This document shows positions 21,774 to 31,944 of a DNA stretch of 64,000 nt, in pieces. Made by a program: the position numbers and the translations under genes. Numbering within the stretch: position 1 is the stretch's first letter; each line of letters begins with the position of its first letter. The stretch comes from Sarocladium kiliense (lineage: Eukaryota > Ascomycota > Sordariomycetes > Hypocreales > Sarocladiaceae): positions 1,178,001-1,242,000 of the forward strand of contig JAUZTG010000034.1 of assembly GCA_030734395.1 (NCBI GenBank). The letters run 5' to 3'. The notes beneath the pieces were generated by a model, which did not search any database, was not told the origin of the DNA, and saw only the letters and a list, made by a program, of their open reading frames with translations.

Positions 21774-22910
21774 CTAAGCATACCTCAGCTCCTTGCCCAG
21801 CTTCTTCTCCTCCTCAACGAACCAGTTGACTCCCTTCGTGATACCCTCCTGCAGCGTCCAGATAGGTCTGTAGTGCAACACACGCTTTGCTTTTGTGATA
21901 TTATAGTACCTGGTCATGCTGGCGAGGTTGGCCCTTAGCTTCGTGATGGTGGGCTTCCTTCCGAGGATGGACGCGAAGATCTCGCTGCAGACACCAATCA
22001 CACTTGCAACCTCGCGAGGAATGGTCCAGTATCCTTCGTGCGTAGCGCGCTTGTTCCCTGCGGTGGCCCAGACGGCGCGGGCAAAGTCCCAGAAGTAGAC
22101 GGGAGCGTCGTTTGTGATGAAGAAGGCCTCACCGTCGACCTTCTCGTGGTCGAGGGGAGCGGTGGGGGATGCGGCGGTGGCAAGGAGGAGTTTGGCAGCG
22201 AGTAGGTGGGCGAAAGCGGCGTTGCCGACGTATGTGAAGTCGAAGAGGTTGTTGTTGTCGCCCATTTGGAAGTTGTCCTTGCCATCGCGGTAGGCGTAGA
22301 GGAAGCCGGCAAGCGCCTGGACGTCGCCCTCACCGAAGAGACCGGCTGGGCGAATGGCGCAGGTAACGAACTTGGAGTCGTCGGCGCGGTTGGCGTTGAG
22401 GACGATTTCTTCGGCGGCGGCTTTGGTCTCGGAGTAGTACTCGATCTGGGCGTCGCCGCGGACGACTGGCCAGCGCTCGTCGGCATTGTAGAGGTCGCTT
22501 TTCATGTCGCTGATGATACTGGCGGAGGAGGTGTAGACGAGAGCCTTGACGCCGGTCTTGCGGCAAGCGTCAACTACAGACTGTGTACCATCGACATTGA
22601 CCTTCTTGAAGAGCTTCTTCTGCTGCTCAACCTTGTCGCCAATGGCATGGTCAGCCTGTGGGGAGGCAGTGTGAATGACCACGTCCGGGTGGATCTCATC
22701 AAGGACAGAGATTAGACGGGCGGTGTCTGTGATATCGCACTCATGATACTCGGCGTCCGGGTGGCGGTTACGTGTGCATCGCAGGTCGATGGAGGCGACG
22801 TGGGAAGTTGTCCAGGAGAAGAGGACCTGCTTGACGATGTGATGACCGAGAAAGCCATTGCCGCCAATGACGACGACACGGCCGAGATCGCCGCGCTTTT
22901 GAGTAGCCAT
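21774..22910 (-). CDS. erg26: Sterol-4-alpha-carboxylate 3-dehydrogenase, decarboxylating
   Basis: A 378-residue, intronless 3-beta-HSD/isomerase-family enzyme. In ergosterol synthesis this family oxidises and decarboxylates the C-4 carboxysterol made by Erg25, working with Erg27 on the ER/lipid droplets. The NAD-binding motif GGNGFLG is at residues 16-22, followed by a beta-strand ending in SIDL. The catalytic YSETK lies after the TSSAS strand. The FDFTYVGNAA block is typical of the family. The first in-frame ATG next to the domain (22910, MATQKRGDLG) is chosen; the frame is open another 69 codons upstream, but that part is Pro-rich leader. The C-terminus has no strong membrane helix. Erg26 itself or a close SDR42E-type paralogue are both possible; Erg26 is favoured by length and motifs. 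Confidence 0.85.
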   Translation of the reverse strand: MATQKRGDLGRVVVIGGNGFLGHHIVKQVLFSWTTSHVASIDLRCTRNRHPDAEYHECDITDTARLISVLDEIHPDVVIHTASPQADHAIGDKVEQQKKLFKKVNVDGTQSVVDACRKTGVKALVYTSSASIISDMKSDLYNADERWPVVRGDAQIEYYSETKAAAEEIVLNANRADDSKFVTCAIRPAGLFGEGDVQALAGFLYAYRDGKDNFQMGDNNNLFDFTYVGNAAFAHLLAAKLLLATAASPTAPLDHEKVDGEAFFITNDAPVYFWDFARAVWATAGNKRATHEGYWTIPREVASVIGVCSEIFASILGRKPTITKLRANLASMTRYYNITKAKRVLHYRPIWTLQEGITKGVNWFVEEEKKLGKELRYA

Positions 22911-23866
22911 GGCTTGCTTGAGGGGAGAGCGGCGAGGGATATGTCTCGGGGGTCCGGCGGATGGAGGTTGAGAGGGAACGTGTGAAGTTGGGTGAGCGAG
23001 GAAGAGGCGAAGACAAGACAGTGGCAGCCAGCAACGTGGGCGGAACGGGGGAGTGGGGACCGTAGTCCCCTGGAAAGATGGGCGAGTGATGGGATGGGCC
23101 TGCGGGCTGGGGCCCAATTGGGGGAAATGGAGGGGGATGAACGGTGGCTTGCAGGAGGCCTGTGATGAGGACAGACAGGATCGTTAGCTGGTCAGCCTGG
23201 TGGTTAGACCGGGCCGCTAGAGCGATGTTGCGGGTAAAGAGGTGATGAACCCTGGCTTAATTCAGTGGATCTGGCAAGATGAGGTGGTGAGAGAGATGTG
23301 GCTGACGGCCTGGCTGCAGTGGTTGAGGGTTCGCTTCGTGCAGGACTAGGACTTGCACGCCTTGTCGGTTAGGTATAAGAGGAACCACTCGAATGGCGGT
23401 ACTCTTGTATCATTCCTTCATAGGGCGTCATGCAGGTTGGGTTGACGTTGCATTTGAGAATCCTGGAATCTGTTCTACCCATCTTTCCAATATCTCATCA
23501 GCCACAGTGTTCAGAGGGGAGGTGGGGTACACTAGCCACACTTCACTTGTGCACCAGCCACCCTCCGGATGAGGCAGCTTTCACGGCGGCAGCTGCACCG
23601 ACAGCTTCAAATGTCGACGGCATGGTGCTTCACGCCCTGGAGCTCGTAGTTCCGCATTCCGCTACTTCCAGGTCACTGCTGCCTGCTGCTCTACCTTCCT
23701 CTATATATCAATTTTACATCCTTCATCGAGCAGACGCATCTCGAAAGTCCAGGCGCAACATTCACCCTTGGAACTCCAACCATTTCCTGAACTGAGGTTC
23801 ACGGTCCTCCCTCACCTCCGATATGACGGCTCTCACACCGACAAACGATTTCCTCCCTCGCACCAA
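22911..23866. other. Divergent promoter region
   Basis: This gap separates the divergent ERG26-like gene and the repeat-containing gene. It is G-rich near the ERG26 side and holds a TATA-like ctctatatatc at 23699-23709. No gene is evident. Confidence 0.45.
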
Positions 23867-25681
23867 ATGGCCACGCGACCTCAAGACGTGGAGATTCTTG
23901 TCCACGTAAACGCTCCAAGTCGCGTTGTCGATGATGCACATTACCGCCAACTTGCGGAAGCCTACCTGGACTTCGAGCCAAGCTGTAGCACTGCTCTGCC
24001 CTCCCTGAAGGAACTCAACCATCACCAAAGCGAGGACCTCAACAGGAAAGGGAGCTCTAATGGCTCGCAGCGACGTGTCCAGCAGCATATGCCTGCTTCC
24101 TCAAGCCAGGGGTACGCCACGCCTGCGCCAATTTCAGCGTTCATTGACTCCCAAGAGCTGAGCTTCCAGAGCGCGCTCGACAACCGCGAGTCACCACGTC
24201 TTGGCGACACCAAAGTCGGCATTACTCTGGACGTTGCCACGAGTCCGACTCGTGATGGCAGTATCGGGACTCAGCAGTCATGGCGTGCTCCTCCCAGTGA
24301 GATCGGGGATTCCTTTCCTATGCCCGATCCTTCACTTCTGCGTGGCTCTCCTTCCAAAGTCTTAGAGCGCTATCTTCGTTCTTCGACTGCTAGACATTAC
24401 AACACTGTTCCCAGCTCCACGATACAGGCGTGCGATCAAAGGCCATCTCAGTCCAGGTCGCATATTGACGTACCGTCTTCGCCTCTTCAAGGGCCTATTG
24501 AGGTTCCATCATCACAGCCAGAACACATCCCACTACCTACAATCCCATCCTCGCCACCGCCTATCAACCACGGGCAAAGATTTGTTCCCGTATCATCTGA
24601 GCGCGACGGAGCAGAGCAAGGTCCTGTCATCCCAACGTCGGACGATGCTCCGGATGTTACGCACATTTCAAGCAGTCCGATCACAAAAGAACCAGGAGCA
24701 CCCTCGTCGCAAGGAGGTACGCCATCGCCTGCGTCCGACGGTGCCTTGGATGTTACGCACATCACAGGCAATTTTATCGAAGGAGATCCAGCAGAAGTCA
24801 CCAATCAGGAAAAGGAAATTACGTCGGCCCCAGCTTCCGCGCCAGATGACCCCGTCAATGTCATGCATATCTCGAGCAGCGCCAATGCAGACGGTCCGGT
24901 AGCGCTTGATTCGCAGAAGCAGGATCAAACAGCTGCACCAGAGGACCCTCTGGATGTTACGCACATCTCAATGAGCTCCGTAGGTGACAGTTCAGGCGCA
25001 CCACCGTCCCAAAAGAGGGAACTGCCACCTGAAGCCCGTGACAACCTCGATGTCACCCACATCTCCAGCAGCTCTTTCGAAGTTTCTCCACTGCAAACAA
25101 AGACTCGCTCGCCGCCACCTTCGAAACGGAGAAGACGCTCTGAAAGCGCCAGTCCTTCTCCCATAATAAGCGCAGGGGCTACTGACCTCATATCTGTCGA
25201 AGTCAACACCCTCACCGCCGGTGCTCAGTCTGCCATAGAGGTATCTCTTGAGATCATGCCGCCCTCTCCTCCCTCAGGCATCTATACAATCCATCCTGAC
25301 GACCTCATCCCGTCTCAACTCTCCAAGCTTGCTGCCGACCTCTCCTCCCGATATCGCCCCTCCGCTCCAACTCGCGATCTCGAATCCCTCGAGCGAGGCT
25401 ACTGGCTTATCGATTGCGATTCGTGGCCTGTCACTACTAGGGACAGTACCTGGGCATTCCTGACACGCTATGTCCGCAGTGGACTTGCGGGCTGGGGAGT
25501 CTGGTGTCGGAGGGAGGAGACGCCCCATAGGTTTGTGAAAGCGTACTGTTGGGGGCACGTGGTCAAGCATACGTATCTTCTGCTATATCTTGCGAGTGAA
25601 CGAAGGTTGAAGGGAACTGGAGGGGTGTGGATTGATGCTGATGGGGAGGTGGTGATCAGGGTGCCGCCATATGGGAAGTGA
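23867..25681 (+). CDS. Unknown protein with DVTHIS repeats and a conserved C-terminal domain
   Basis: A single-exon frame of 604 residues from the first ATG (23867, MATRPQDVEI); the frame is open earlier from a TTG only. The first 260 residues are disordered and Ser/Pro-rich with several PSSP-type segments. Five repeats follow, each carrying a D/N-V-T/M-H-I core. Next is a basic stretch with SKRRRR, a likely nuclear localisation signal. The last 130 residues are ordered: IHPDDLIPSQLSKLAADLSS, LERGYWLIDCDSW, GLAGWGVWCRR, YCWGHVVKHTYLLLYLASER and WIDADGEVVIRVPP. I recognise this tail as a pattern seen in uncharacterised ascomycete proteins, without a known function. A nuclear role is inferred only from the basic motif. 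Confidence 0.75.
   Translation: MATRPQDVEILVHVNAPSRVVDDAHYRQLAEAYLDFEPSCSTALPSLKELNHHQSEDLNRKGSSNGSQRRVQQHMPASSSQGYATPAPISAFIDSQELSFQSALDNRESPRLGDTKVGITLDVATSPTRDGSIGTQQSWRAPPSEIGDSFPMPDPSLLRGSPSKVLERYLRSSTARHYNTVPSSTIQACDQRPSQSRSHIDVPSSPLQGPIEVPSSQPEHIPLPTIPSSPPPINHGQRFVPVSSERDGAEQGPVIPTSDDAPDVTHISSSPITKEPGAPSSQGGTPSPASDGALDVTHITGNFIEGDPAEVTNQEKEITSAPASAPDDPVNVMHISSSANADGPVALDSQKQDQTAAPEDPLDVTHISMSSVGDSSGAPPSQKRELPPEARDNLDVTHISSSSFEVSPLQTKTRSPPPSKRRRRSESASPSPIISAGATDLISVEVNTLTAGAQSAIEVSLEIMPPSPPSGIYTIHPDDLIPSQLSKLAADLSSRYRPSAPTRDLESLERGYWLIDCDSWPVTTRDSTWAFLTRYVRSGLAGWGVWCRREETPHRFVKAYCWGHVVKHTYLLLYLASERRLKGTGGVWIDADGEVVIRVPPYGK
24653..25144 (+). repeat. Degenerate coding minisatellite, mostly 96-bp units
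   Basis: The core encoding DVTHIS or a variant begins at 24653, 24749, 24857, 24953 and 25049. The spacings are 96, 108, 96 and 96 bases, that is 32, 36, 32 and 32 residues. Between cores the units share acidic/Pro/Gln-rich sequence but are strongly diverged, so the array is old. Confidence 0.85.
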
Positions 25682-26132
25682 TTTAGTGAAGCGGGCTTTT
25701 GGGAGTTTCGGACTTGGGCCGTGATACCCCATTTTTCATACTTACGACACGGTAGGCATGATGGCATGGACTGGCGCTCTGGACTTTTCAGCTGCTATTT
25801 TGCATAACACATGAGCGAAGGTCGTAGCCAAGGGAATGACTTAGTTACGCGGAATGACAGATCATAAGAACTCTAAGGGAAACATGGTATATGATACACT
25901 AATACAGAGCCCTCTTCTCATGGCAACAGTCCTCCGTAGAACATAAACCTTTAAGACCAGTCGAAACTACCCACACTAGCGACGCTTGTGTAAAGCCAGC
26001 GCAAGAACAAATCCATCTCCTTCAAGTACAGGACATAAGATCAGAACTCTAATCCCATACAAGGTCCAGAAACAGAGGGAATATCACTCATCTGCCGCAA
26101 GTCCCCGGATCTTTTGGCTTCCCTGCGAGAGC
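25682..26132. other. Intergenic between convergent genes
   Basis: A 451-base A/T-richer stretch between two stop codons. It should contain two 3' UTRs; no gene or repeat is seen. Confidence 0.5.
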
Positions 26133-27188
26133 TTAGAGTCCCAGCTCGTTCGTCGCGGCCGCCTTGGTCTGCCTTGTCCGGGTAGTAGTTGGCTTCGCCT
26201 TCGCCTCCTCCTTGATCGCATTCCTCAACTCCTTCACCTTAGCCATCACCTCCGCCCGCTGTCTCGTGATAAGAGTCTTCTCCGCCTCGGCCATCTCGTT
26301 GAAGGGCCTCTTCTCTTCGGGGCTCAAGGTCTTCCAGGCGCTAGCAACCTCGGAGAAGCGTTGGGCGTCCTTCCCACGGCCGGCGAGTCGGTCGGAGATA
26401 TAGAAGTTGAAGCCGGTGCGGATGCTGTGGGGAAGACGGGCATCCTCGATGGGTGAGAGCTTCTTGCCTGTCTTGCGGCTAAGCTCGCGGCGGCTGAGGT
26501 TGGCGAGGAGGACGGTCTCAGGGCTGTGGGACTCGACCCATTGGAGATGCTGAGTGTGATTTGCTGCCTTGTTGGCATCTGCAGTAGCACGAAGATCCTA
26601 TTGGCATGGGTGTCAGTATCTTCAAAATGGTGCCACGCTCATAGCGAAACCACGATGATGGTGGCACATGATAGCTAGCGGAGTACAACTTACGGCCATA
26701 TCAGTAGCTGAAAGATCGTGGTAAGCGCGAGCGATCGCCTTCTGTGTCTCCGAGGTTGGCTGCTGCTTCTGGTTCTGGGCAATATACAGCAACCATGGGC
26801 TGATAGGCAAAGGCTTCGGCTGGCTCAGCAATGCCATCTTCTTCAAGAGCTTAATCTTATCCGCCTCCTTCTCCTCCGGTGTGAGCTTCCTCTTCGGCTT
26901 CACAGGGGCCTTCTTCTTTTTCGCAACAACCTTCTTCTTAGGCTTCTTCGCAGCGACCTTCTTCTTTGCCGCAGCCTTCTTGGCTGGTGTCTTCTTTGCG
27001 GCGGTCGACTTCTTGGCACCCTTCGCGGTCGGAGCTCCGGCCGCCTCCCAGGCCTGCTCGGAGGAGGTGAAGCTGCGGATCTGGAGGGCAGAGCGGATGG
27101 GAAGAGCACGGGTTGCCGTTGAGACAGTGGCTACTGGTGCTCTCGTGAGGACGCGACGGAGCGCGGCCCTTGCGACGGACGTCAACAT
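26133..27188 (-). CDS. Mitochondrial HMG-box DNA-packaging protein (Abf2/TFAM-like)
   Basis: Two exons, 26694-27188 and 26133-26597, joined in phase 0, giving 319 residues. The start MLTSVARAALRRVLTRAPVA is an arginine-rich, acid-free presequence for mitochondrial import. A Lys/Ala tract follows (about residues 60-105), resembling a histone H1 tail. Two HMG-type modules come next: a diverged one at about 125-200 (SPWLLYIAQNQKQQP...AIARAYHDLSATDMADL) spanning the splice, and a clearer one at about 225-285 (FNFYISDRLAG...FSEVASAWKTLSPEEKRPF). Such proteins bend and compact mtDNA into nucleoids. Fungal members vary greatly in sequence, so the family is identified by architecture. The frame is open 19 codons upstream, but the presequence sits at 27188. 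Confidence 0.82.
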
Positions 27189-27929
27189 GGCGGGCGGGGC
27201 GAAGTAAACAAAAGGCAAGCGTGAGTATTGTAGATTCGAGGTCAATTGGCGATCGGGCCGGTCTTGGATGAGGGGAGATGGTCTCGGGAGGGACTCGAGG
27301 GGTTGATAAAAGCGAGTGTCGTTGTGTCAAGGGCGGTTGACGCAGGGCTGCTGACCTTGTGCCTTGTGCCAGGGTTGGGGGGAGATGGCGTACCAGTGGT
27401 GGTGGTGGTGCGACGCAAGCAGCAACCCGCCCTTGGCCAGCTCCTCCCTCAGCTTGCTGCGAGCTCCCCCAGATGGCTGCACCGAGGACCTGCGCCAGTT
27501 CCACTTGGAGGGTGCGGTGAGCTACAGGGAAGCTCTGAAGTACCCTATACTTTATGTGCCACGATGCTTCCGCCACACCTACGAGTAGCCTGTACTCTCT
27601 TTAGCTCTCCTTTGCTGTTTTGGCCAATCAATGCTGTGATGTCAGCTTAGTCACCTCACACCAGCACTGCTCAGCTCCCACACTCAGGCTGCCGCAGGGA
27701 CGCGACGATGCAACAGGCTACTGATCAGTAGTCGTGAGCTTCATTCCCAGCTTCACAACCCCCATCAACGATTCCATCAACCCCCACACCACCGCCTCAT
27801 CCTACGCTTTGCGATAAGACTGCAGCGCTTCTATCCCGGCTCAGGCGACTACAAGGCCTCCTTTCCGTCCACTCGATCCCCGAAGCCCTCTGCCAGAGGC
27901 TCTATACATAACCCAAGAAATCAGCCAAG
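27189..27929. other. Divergent promoter region
   Basis: A 741-base region between the divergent HMG-box and proteasome beta7 genes. The 250 bases before 27930 are C-rich on the plus strand, typical of a fungal 5' leader. No gene is seen. Confidence 0.5.
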
Positions 27930-28867
27930 ATGGATCACCGTCCGCAAGCTTGGGGTCGGGTGAGTCTCCTCTTGAGATGGCCAGGATGAAGATAGCCCTT
28001 CGGAGAATTTGCTGCTAATGATTGCTTCTCACGATCCAGCCCAGAGACGATGTCTACGGCGCTTACAATGCGACCTTCATGCAGCAGAACGGCCCTACCC
28101 AGGCTACCCAACAGCCCATCGTCACCGGCACATCAGTCGTTGCCATCAAGTTCAACGAGGGCGTCGTCATTGCTGCTGACAACCTCGGTGAGTCTCTTCA
28201 TCTCCATCCTCCGCCTCGCCCTTGACGTCAGTCCAATCGCTAACAAAGCTCCGCACCAGCATCCTACGGCTCCCTCGCCCGTTTCACCGACGTGAAGCGT
28301 CTCCGTCCCTTTGCCGATACCTCCGTCGTCGGCTTCTCTGGTGACATTTCCGACATGCAATATCTCGACCGCCACCTCACCGACCTCTCCCTCTCAGAGT
28401 CCTACTCCTCCCCCGACAAGGCCCGCCTCTCCGCCTCCAACCTCCACCGCTACCTATCCCAGCTCCTCTACCGCCGCCGCTCCAAGTTCGATCCCCTCTG
28501 GAACCATCTCCTCGTCGCCGGTCTCGACGACCAAGGCGAGCCCTTCCTCGCCGCTGCGGATCTCCTTGGCACGACCTACGCGGCACCCAGCCTCGCTACC
28601 GGATTCGGAAGCATGCTTGCTCAGCCCGTGATGAGGAAGTATGCTCCTGACGAGGAGTCGGCAAGGAAGCTTACGAAGGAGCAGGCTGTGGATGTAATCA
28701 AGGAGTGTATGAAGGTGCTCTACTACAGAGATGCGCGCAGCTTGGACTCGTACTCTATTGCTGTTGTCACGAAGGAAGGTGTTGAGCTTAAGGAGGATGA
28801 GAAGCTTGAGGATCAGAGCTGGGCGTTTGCAGACCGGATCAAGGGCTACGGCACTCAGACTGTTTAG
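27930..28867 (+). CDS. pre4: 20S proteasome subunit beta7 (Pre4)
   Basis: Three exons, 27930-27959 (30 bases), 28040-28187 and 28260-28867, give 261 residues. After a propeptide the mature-type start QPIVTGTSVVAIKF is seen, then GVVIAADNL, GFSGDISDMQ, RRSKFDPLWNHLLVAG, DLLGTTYAAPSLATGFGS and the end FADRIKGYGTQTV, each matching beta7 rather than the other beta subunits. Beta7 is a non-catalytic core subunit that helps close the beta ring and supports the neighbouring active sites. Its first exon carries only ten codons (MDHRPQAWGR). It lies 6.7 kb from another proteasome gene (Rpt4), on the opposite strand. Confidence 0.96.
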
Positions 28868-29416
28868 ACAATGTGGATACAAGGCAGGTGGGCAAGTTGC
28901 CTCTTGAAACAGAGCGAACAGCCACTGCACGGTAGCAGAATCTCAGCATAGAGGTTGTACAATAGACGAACGTTTCCAATACTCGCAAAACCACGTGCAA
29001 TTCGATAAATCACCTGGAACATCGTCCAAGAAAATTCACAGCGGGAGGTACAGGTTCTGTTGTTATACTTTGCATCGAATTCTCATCATAAACGCAAGTA
29101 TTATCTAAAAATCCATTATCCATCTGGACTGCATCAAAGCTCGCCACCCCTCCAATCTAGCGAAATATAATATCAACCAGAGGGGATGCGGGAGTGTAAA
29201 CAAATAGTCCGGGCCTCCTGTGCGCGGTTCCCGATATCAATCAAAAGTAATCACATCATGTACGCAAATACGCTCGAGAGACCTTTCCGAAAACTTGCCA
29301 AATGGTTTTCCAATCTCCCAAAAGCAAATCCCACAAAAAATCTCGCATGTGTTTTTCCAGTGCCAACTCCGATCGTTCCGTGTGAGGTCTTCACAATCGT
29401 AAGACGTGGGCTTTCT
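28868..29416. other. Intergenic between convergent genes
   Basis: A 549-base A/T-richer stretch between the stops of beta7 and GFA1. It is consistent with 3' UTRs. A 167-codon open stretch that starts here at 29186 runs mostly antisense to GFA1 and is not called. Confidence 0.5.
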
Positions 29417-31944
29417 TTACTCGACGGTGACCGACTTGGCCAGGTTGCGAGGGAAATCGACGTTCAGGCCCTCAAGAACAGCGAGCCAGTAGGCAATGAG
29501 CTGGAGAGGGATGACGTTGAGGAGACCTTGGAGGGCGTCGACGGTCTTGGGGACCTCGATCTTCTCAGCCTCAGAGGACTTGAACTCCTCATCGTCAGGG
29601 TTGCAGATGACAATGGGCTTGCCGCCACGAGCAATGACTGGGAAGTGGGGTTAGTATACGGAAGTTCATCTTGCGGCCGGGGGTATTAGGAAAAGCTTAC
29701 CTTGCTGGTAGGCGTTGAGAGACTTCTTGAAAAGGTCATCGCGGGTGAGAATCATGATGATGGGCAGGTTCTCATCAACGAGAGCAAGCACACCGTGCTT
29801 CAGCTCACCAGACATAACAGCCTCGCAGTGCAGGTAGGAAATCTCCTTGATCTTGAGGGCGCCCTCAAGAGCGGTGGAGAACTGGCTACCGCGGCCCAGG
29901 AGCAGGAGTGACTTCTGGTTGCGGAACTTCTCGCAGAGCTGCTTGATGGGTTCGTTGAGCTCCAGAATCTTGGAGATGTTGGCGGAAACATGGGACAGGC
30001 CCTCCATAATCTCCTCGCGGCGTGCCTTCTTGGAGGCGCGGTCCTCGCTCAGGGACAGGGCAAACATGACCATAGCGATGAACTGCGAGGTGTATGCCTT
30101 GGTGGAAGCAACACCAATCTCAGGACCAGCGTTGACGTGGACACCGCAGTGGGTCAGGAGAGAGATGGAGGAACCGACGACGTTGACGATACCAACAGTC
30201 AGGGCGCCACGCTCCAAGCAGTAGCGCAGGGCCATGAGGGAGTCGGCAGTCTCACCAGACTGAGAAACGAAGACGCAGGTGTCGTCACGGAAGACCGGTG
30301 CCTGACGATCGAGGAAATCGGAGGCCAGCTCGACGGAGATCGGGATCTCAGCAAGCTCCTCGAAGATACCACGAACAGCCATGCAGGAGTGGTAGCTGGT
30401 ACCGCAAGCAATGAAGATGATCCTGCGGCAGCGGCGAATGGTGGAAATGTAGGATCGGAGACCACCGAGAGTGACAGTCTTGTTGCCAATGTCGAGACGA
30501 CCACGCATGGTGTTGACGACGGACTCGGGCTGCTCGAAAATCTCCTTCTGCATGAAGTGGTCGAACTTGCCCTTCATGATCTCCTGCAGCTCAAGCTCAA
30601 GAGTCTGGATGGTGCGGACGTTGGAGCTGCCGTCAGCCTTCTTCATGCGGTGGATGTTGAGAGAGCCCTCGTGGATGTGGGCAATGTCATCGTCCTCAAG
30701 GTACATGACCTTCTTGGTGTGCTCAACAATGGCGGACGGGTCCGAGGAGAGGAAGAACTCGGTGGGCATGGGCATGCCATCGTCGGTCATGAAGGCACGG
30801 GACTGGGAGCGGTGAAGGAGAGACTTGTCAGGAGCGCCAAGGAGGCCGCCCTGGGGGCTGAGGAAGTCAGAGCCCTTCTGCTTGATGGCAGCGTTGTGGG
30901 CAGCCGCCTCGGCGGGGAGAGCAGCGTTCTCGTCAGAGTACTCAACATCGACGAAGTCAACCTTCATGCGGCGCTGGGTCTTAACACCAATGACCAGAGG
31001 AGAACCCTTACGGGCGGCAATGACCTCATGGGGGTAGTGGACGGATTTAATGAGCAGACCGTAGGCGCCCTCGAGCTCCTGGATCACGGCCTTGGCAAGC
31101 TCGGTGAAGCCGATGCCAGGGTGGTTATCGTAAAGGTACTTTGTAAGCTTGGCGATGCACTCGGTATCGGTCTCGGTCTCGAACTTGAAGCCCTTAGTAG
31201 CCAGCAGGGTCTTGAGCTCCTTGTAGTTGGTGATGATGCCATTGTGGACAATGGTGAACTCCCAGTTGGGGTCAGAGCTGTGAAAGGTGTCAGAAATCAG
31301 CTCTAGGCCGCTACAACAGCCAGCAATCGCTGTGCTACGGGGAGTGGTTGACTTACCGGTGAGGGTGGCAGTTGACGGTAGAGGGGGGGCCGTGGGTAGC
31401 CCACCGGGTGTGAGCAATACCGGCATGTGAATCGAAGACCTTTCCAAGGTCGACGTTGGACTCGTCAACGAGCTTCTTCAGCTTGGCAACCTTGCCAACC
31501 TCCTTGAAGGCAATGACCTCGTTCTTCTTGTCGCCATCAATGGCTAGACCAGCAGAGTCGTAACCACGGTACTCGAGACGGGAGAGACCTGTTTCGCAGC
31601 AAATGAAAACCAACGAGTCAGCTTTGCGTTGTTCGCTCCTCATGCACCGCGCCCTCGCCGGTGTTTCAGAAACCAGCAGGGATTGGTGGGGGTGGGAGCG
31701 TGGCCTCCATCAGCCAGCCCCAGGTGATTACGTACCGTTGATCAGGGTGTCGAGAATGAACTTGCGGTCCTTCTCGACCAGGTAGTTGATGTAACCAAAG
31801 ATTCCACTGTGAGGAAAAGAAGTCGAGTCAGCCTTCTGTGAGAGTGCAATTGACCTCGCAAACACTTCTCCCTGGAACTTTTGAGGGGTCGGTGTAGCCA
31901 AGCTGATGAGGGGCAGGGAGCGGTGACGGGGAAGCTTACCACAT
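29417..31944 (-). CDS. gfa1: Glutamine-fructose-6-phosphate aminotransferase
   Basis: The first, rate-limiting enzyme of UDP-N-acetylglucosamine and hence chitin synthesis; it makes glucosamine-6-phosphate from fructose-6-phosphate and glutamine in the cytosol. Five exons: 31940-31944 (ATGTG), 31736-31806, 31357-31588, 29701-31277 and 29417-29637, giving 701 residues. The catalytic Cys2 is formed across the first intron (MCGIFGY). The glutaminase domain shows HTRWATHG, CHPHRSDP and VHNGIITNY. Two SIS isomerase domains follow, with IACGTSYHS, SQSGETADS and LGRGSQF. The C-terminus PRNLAKSVTVE is the canonical end. The last intron has a perfect TACTAAC branch. A region between the domains near residue 250 is extended, as in other fungal enzymes, where it is linked to UDP-GlcNAc/PKA control. 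Confidence 0.97.

Noticed and set aside
22206..22715. A 169-codon plus-strand frame
   Set aside because: Antisense shadow of the ERG26-like gene, with no domain of its own.
29990..31306. A 438-codon plus-strand open frame
   Set aside because: It lies exactly antisense to the conserved gfa1 coding exon; its Val/Gly/Asp-rich composition is the usual mirror of a coding strand.
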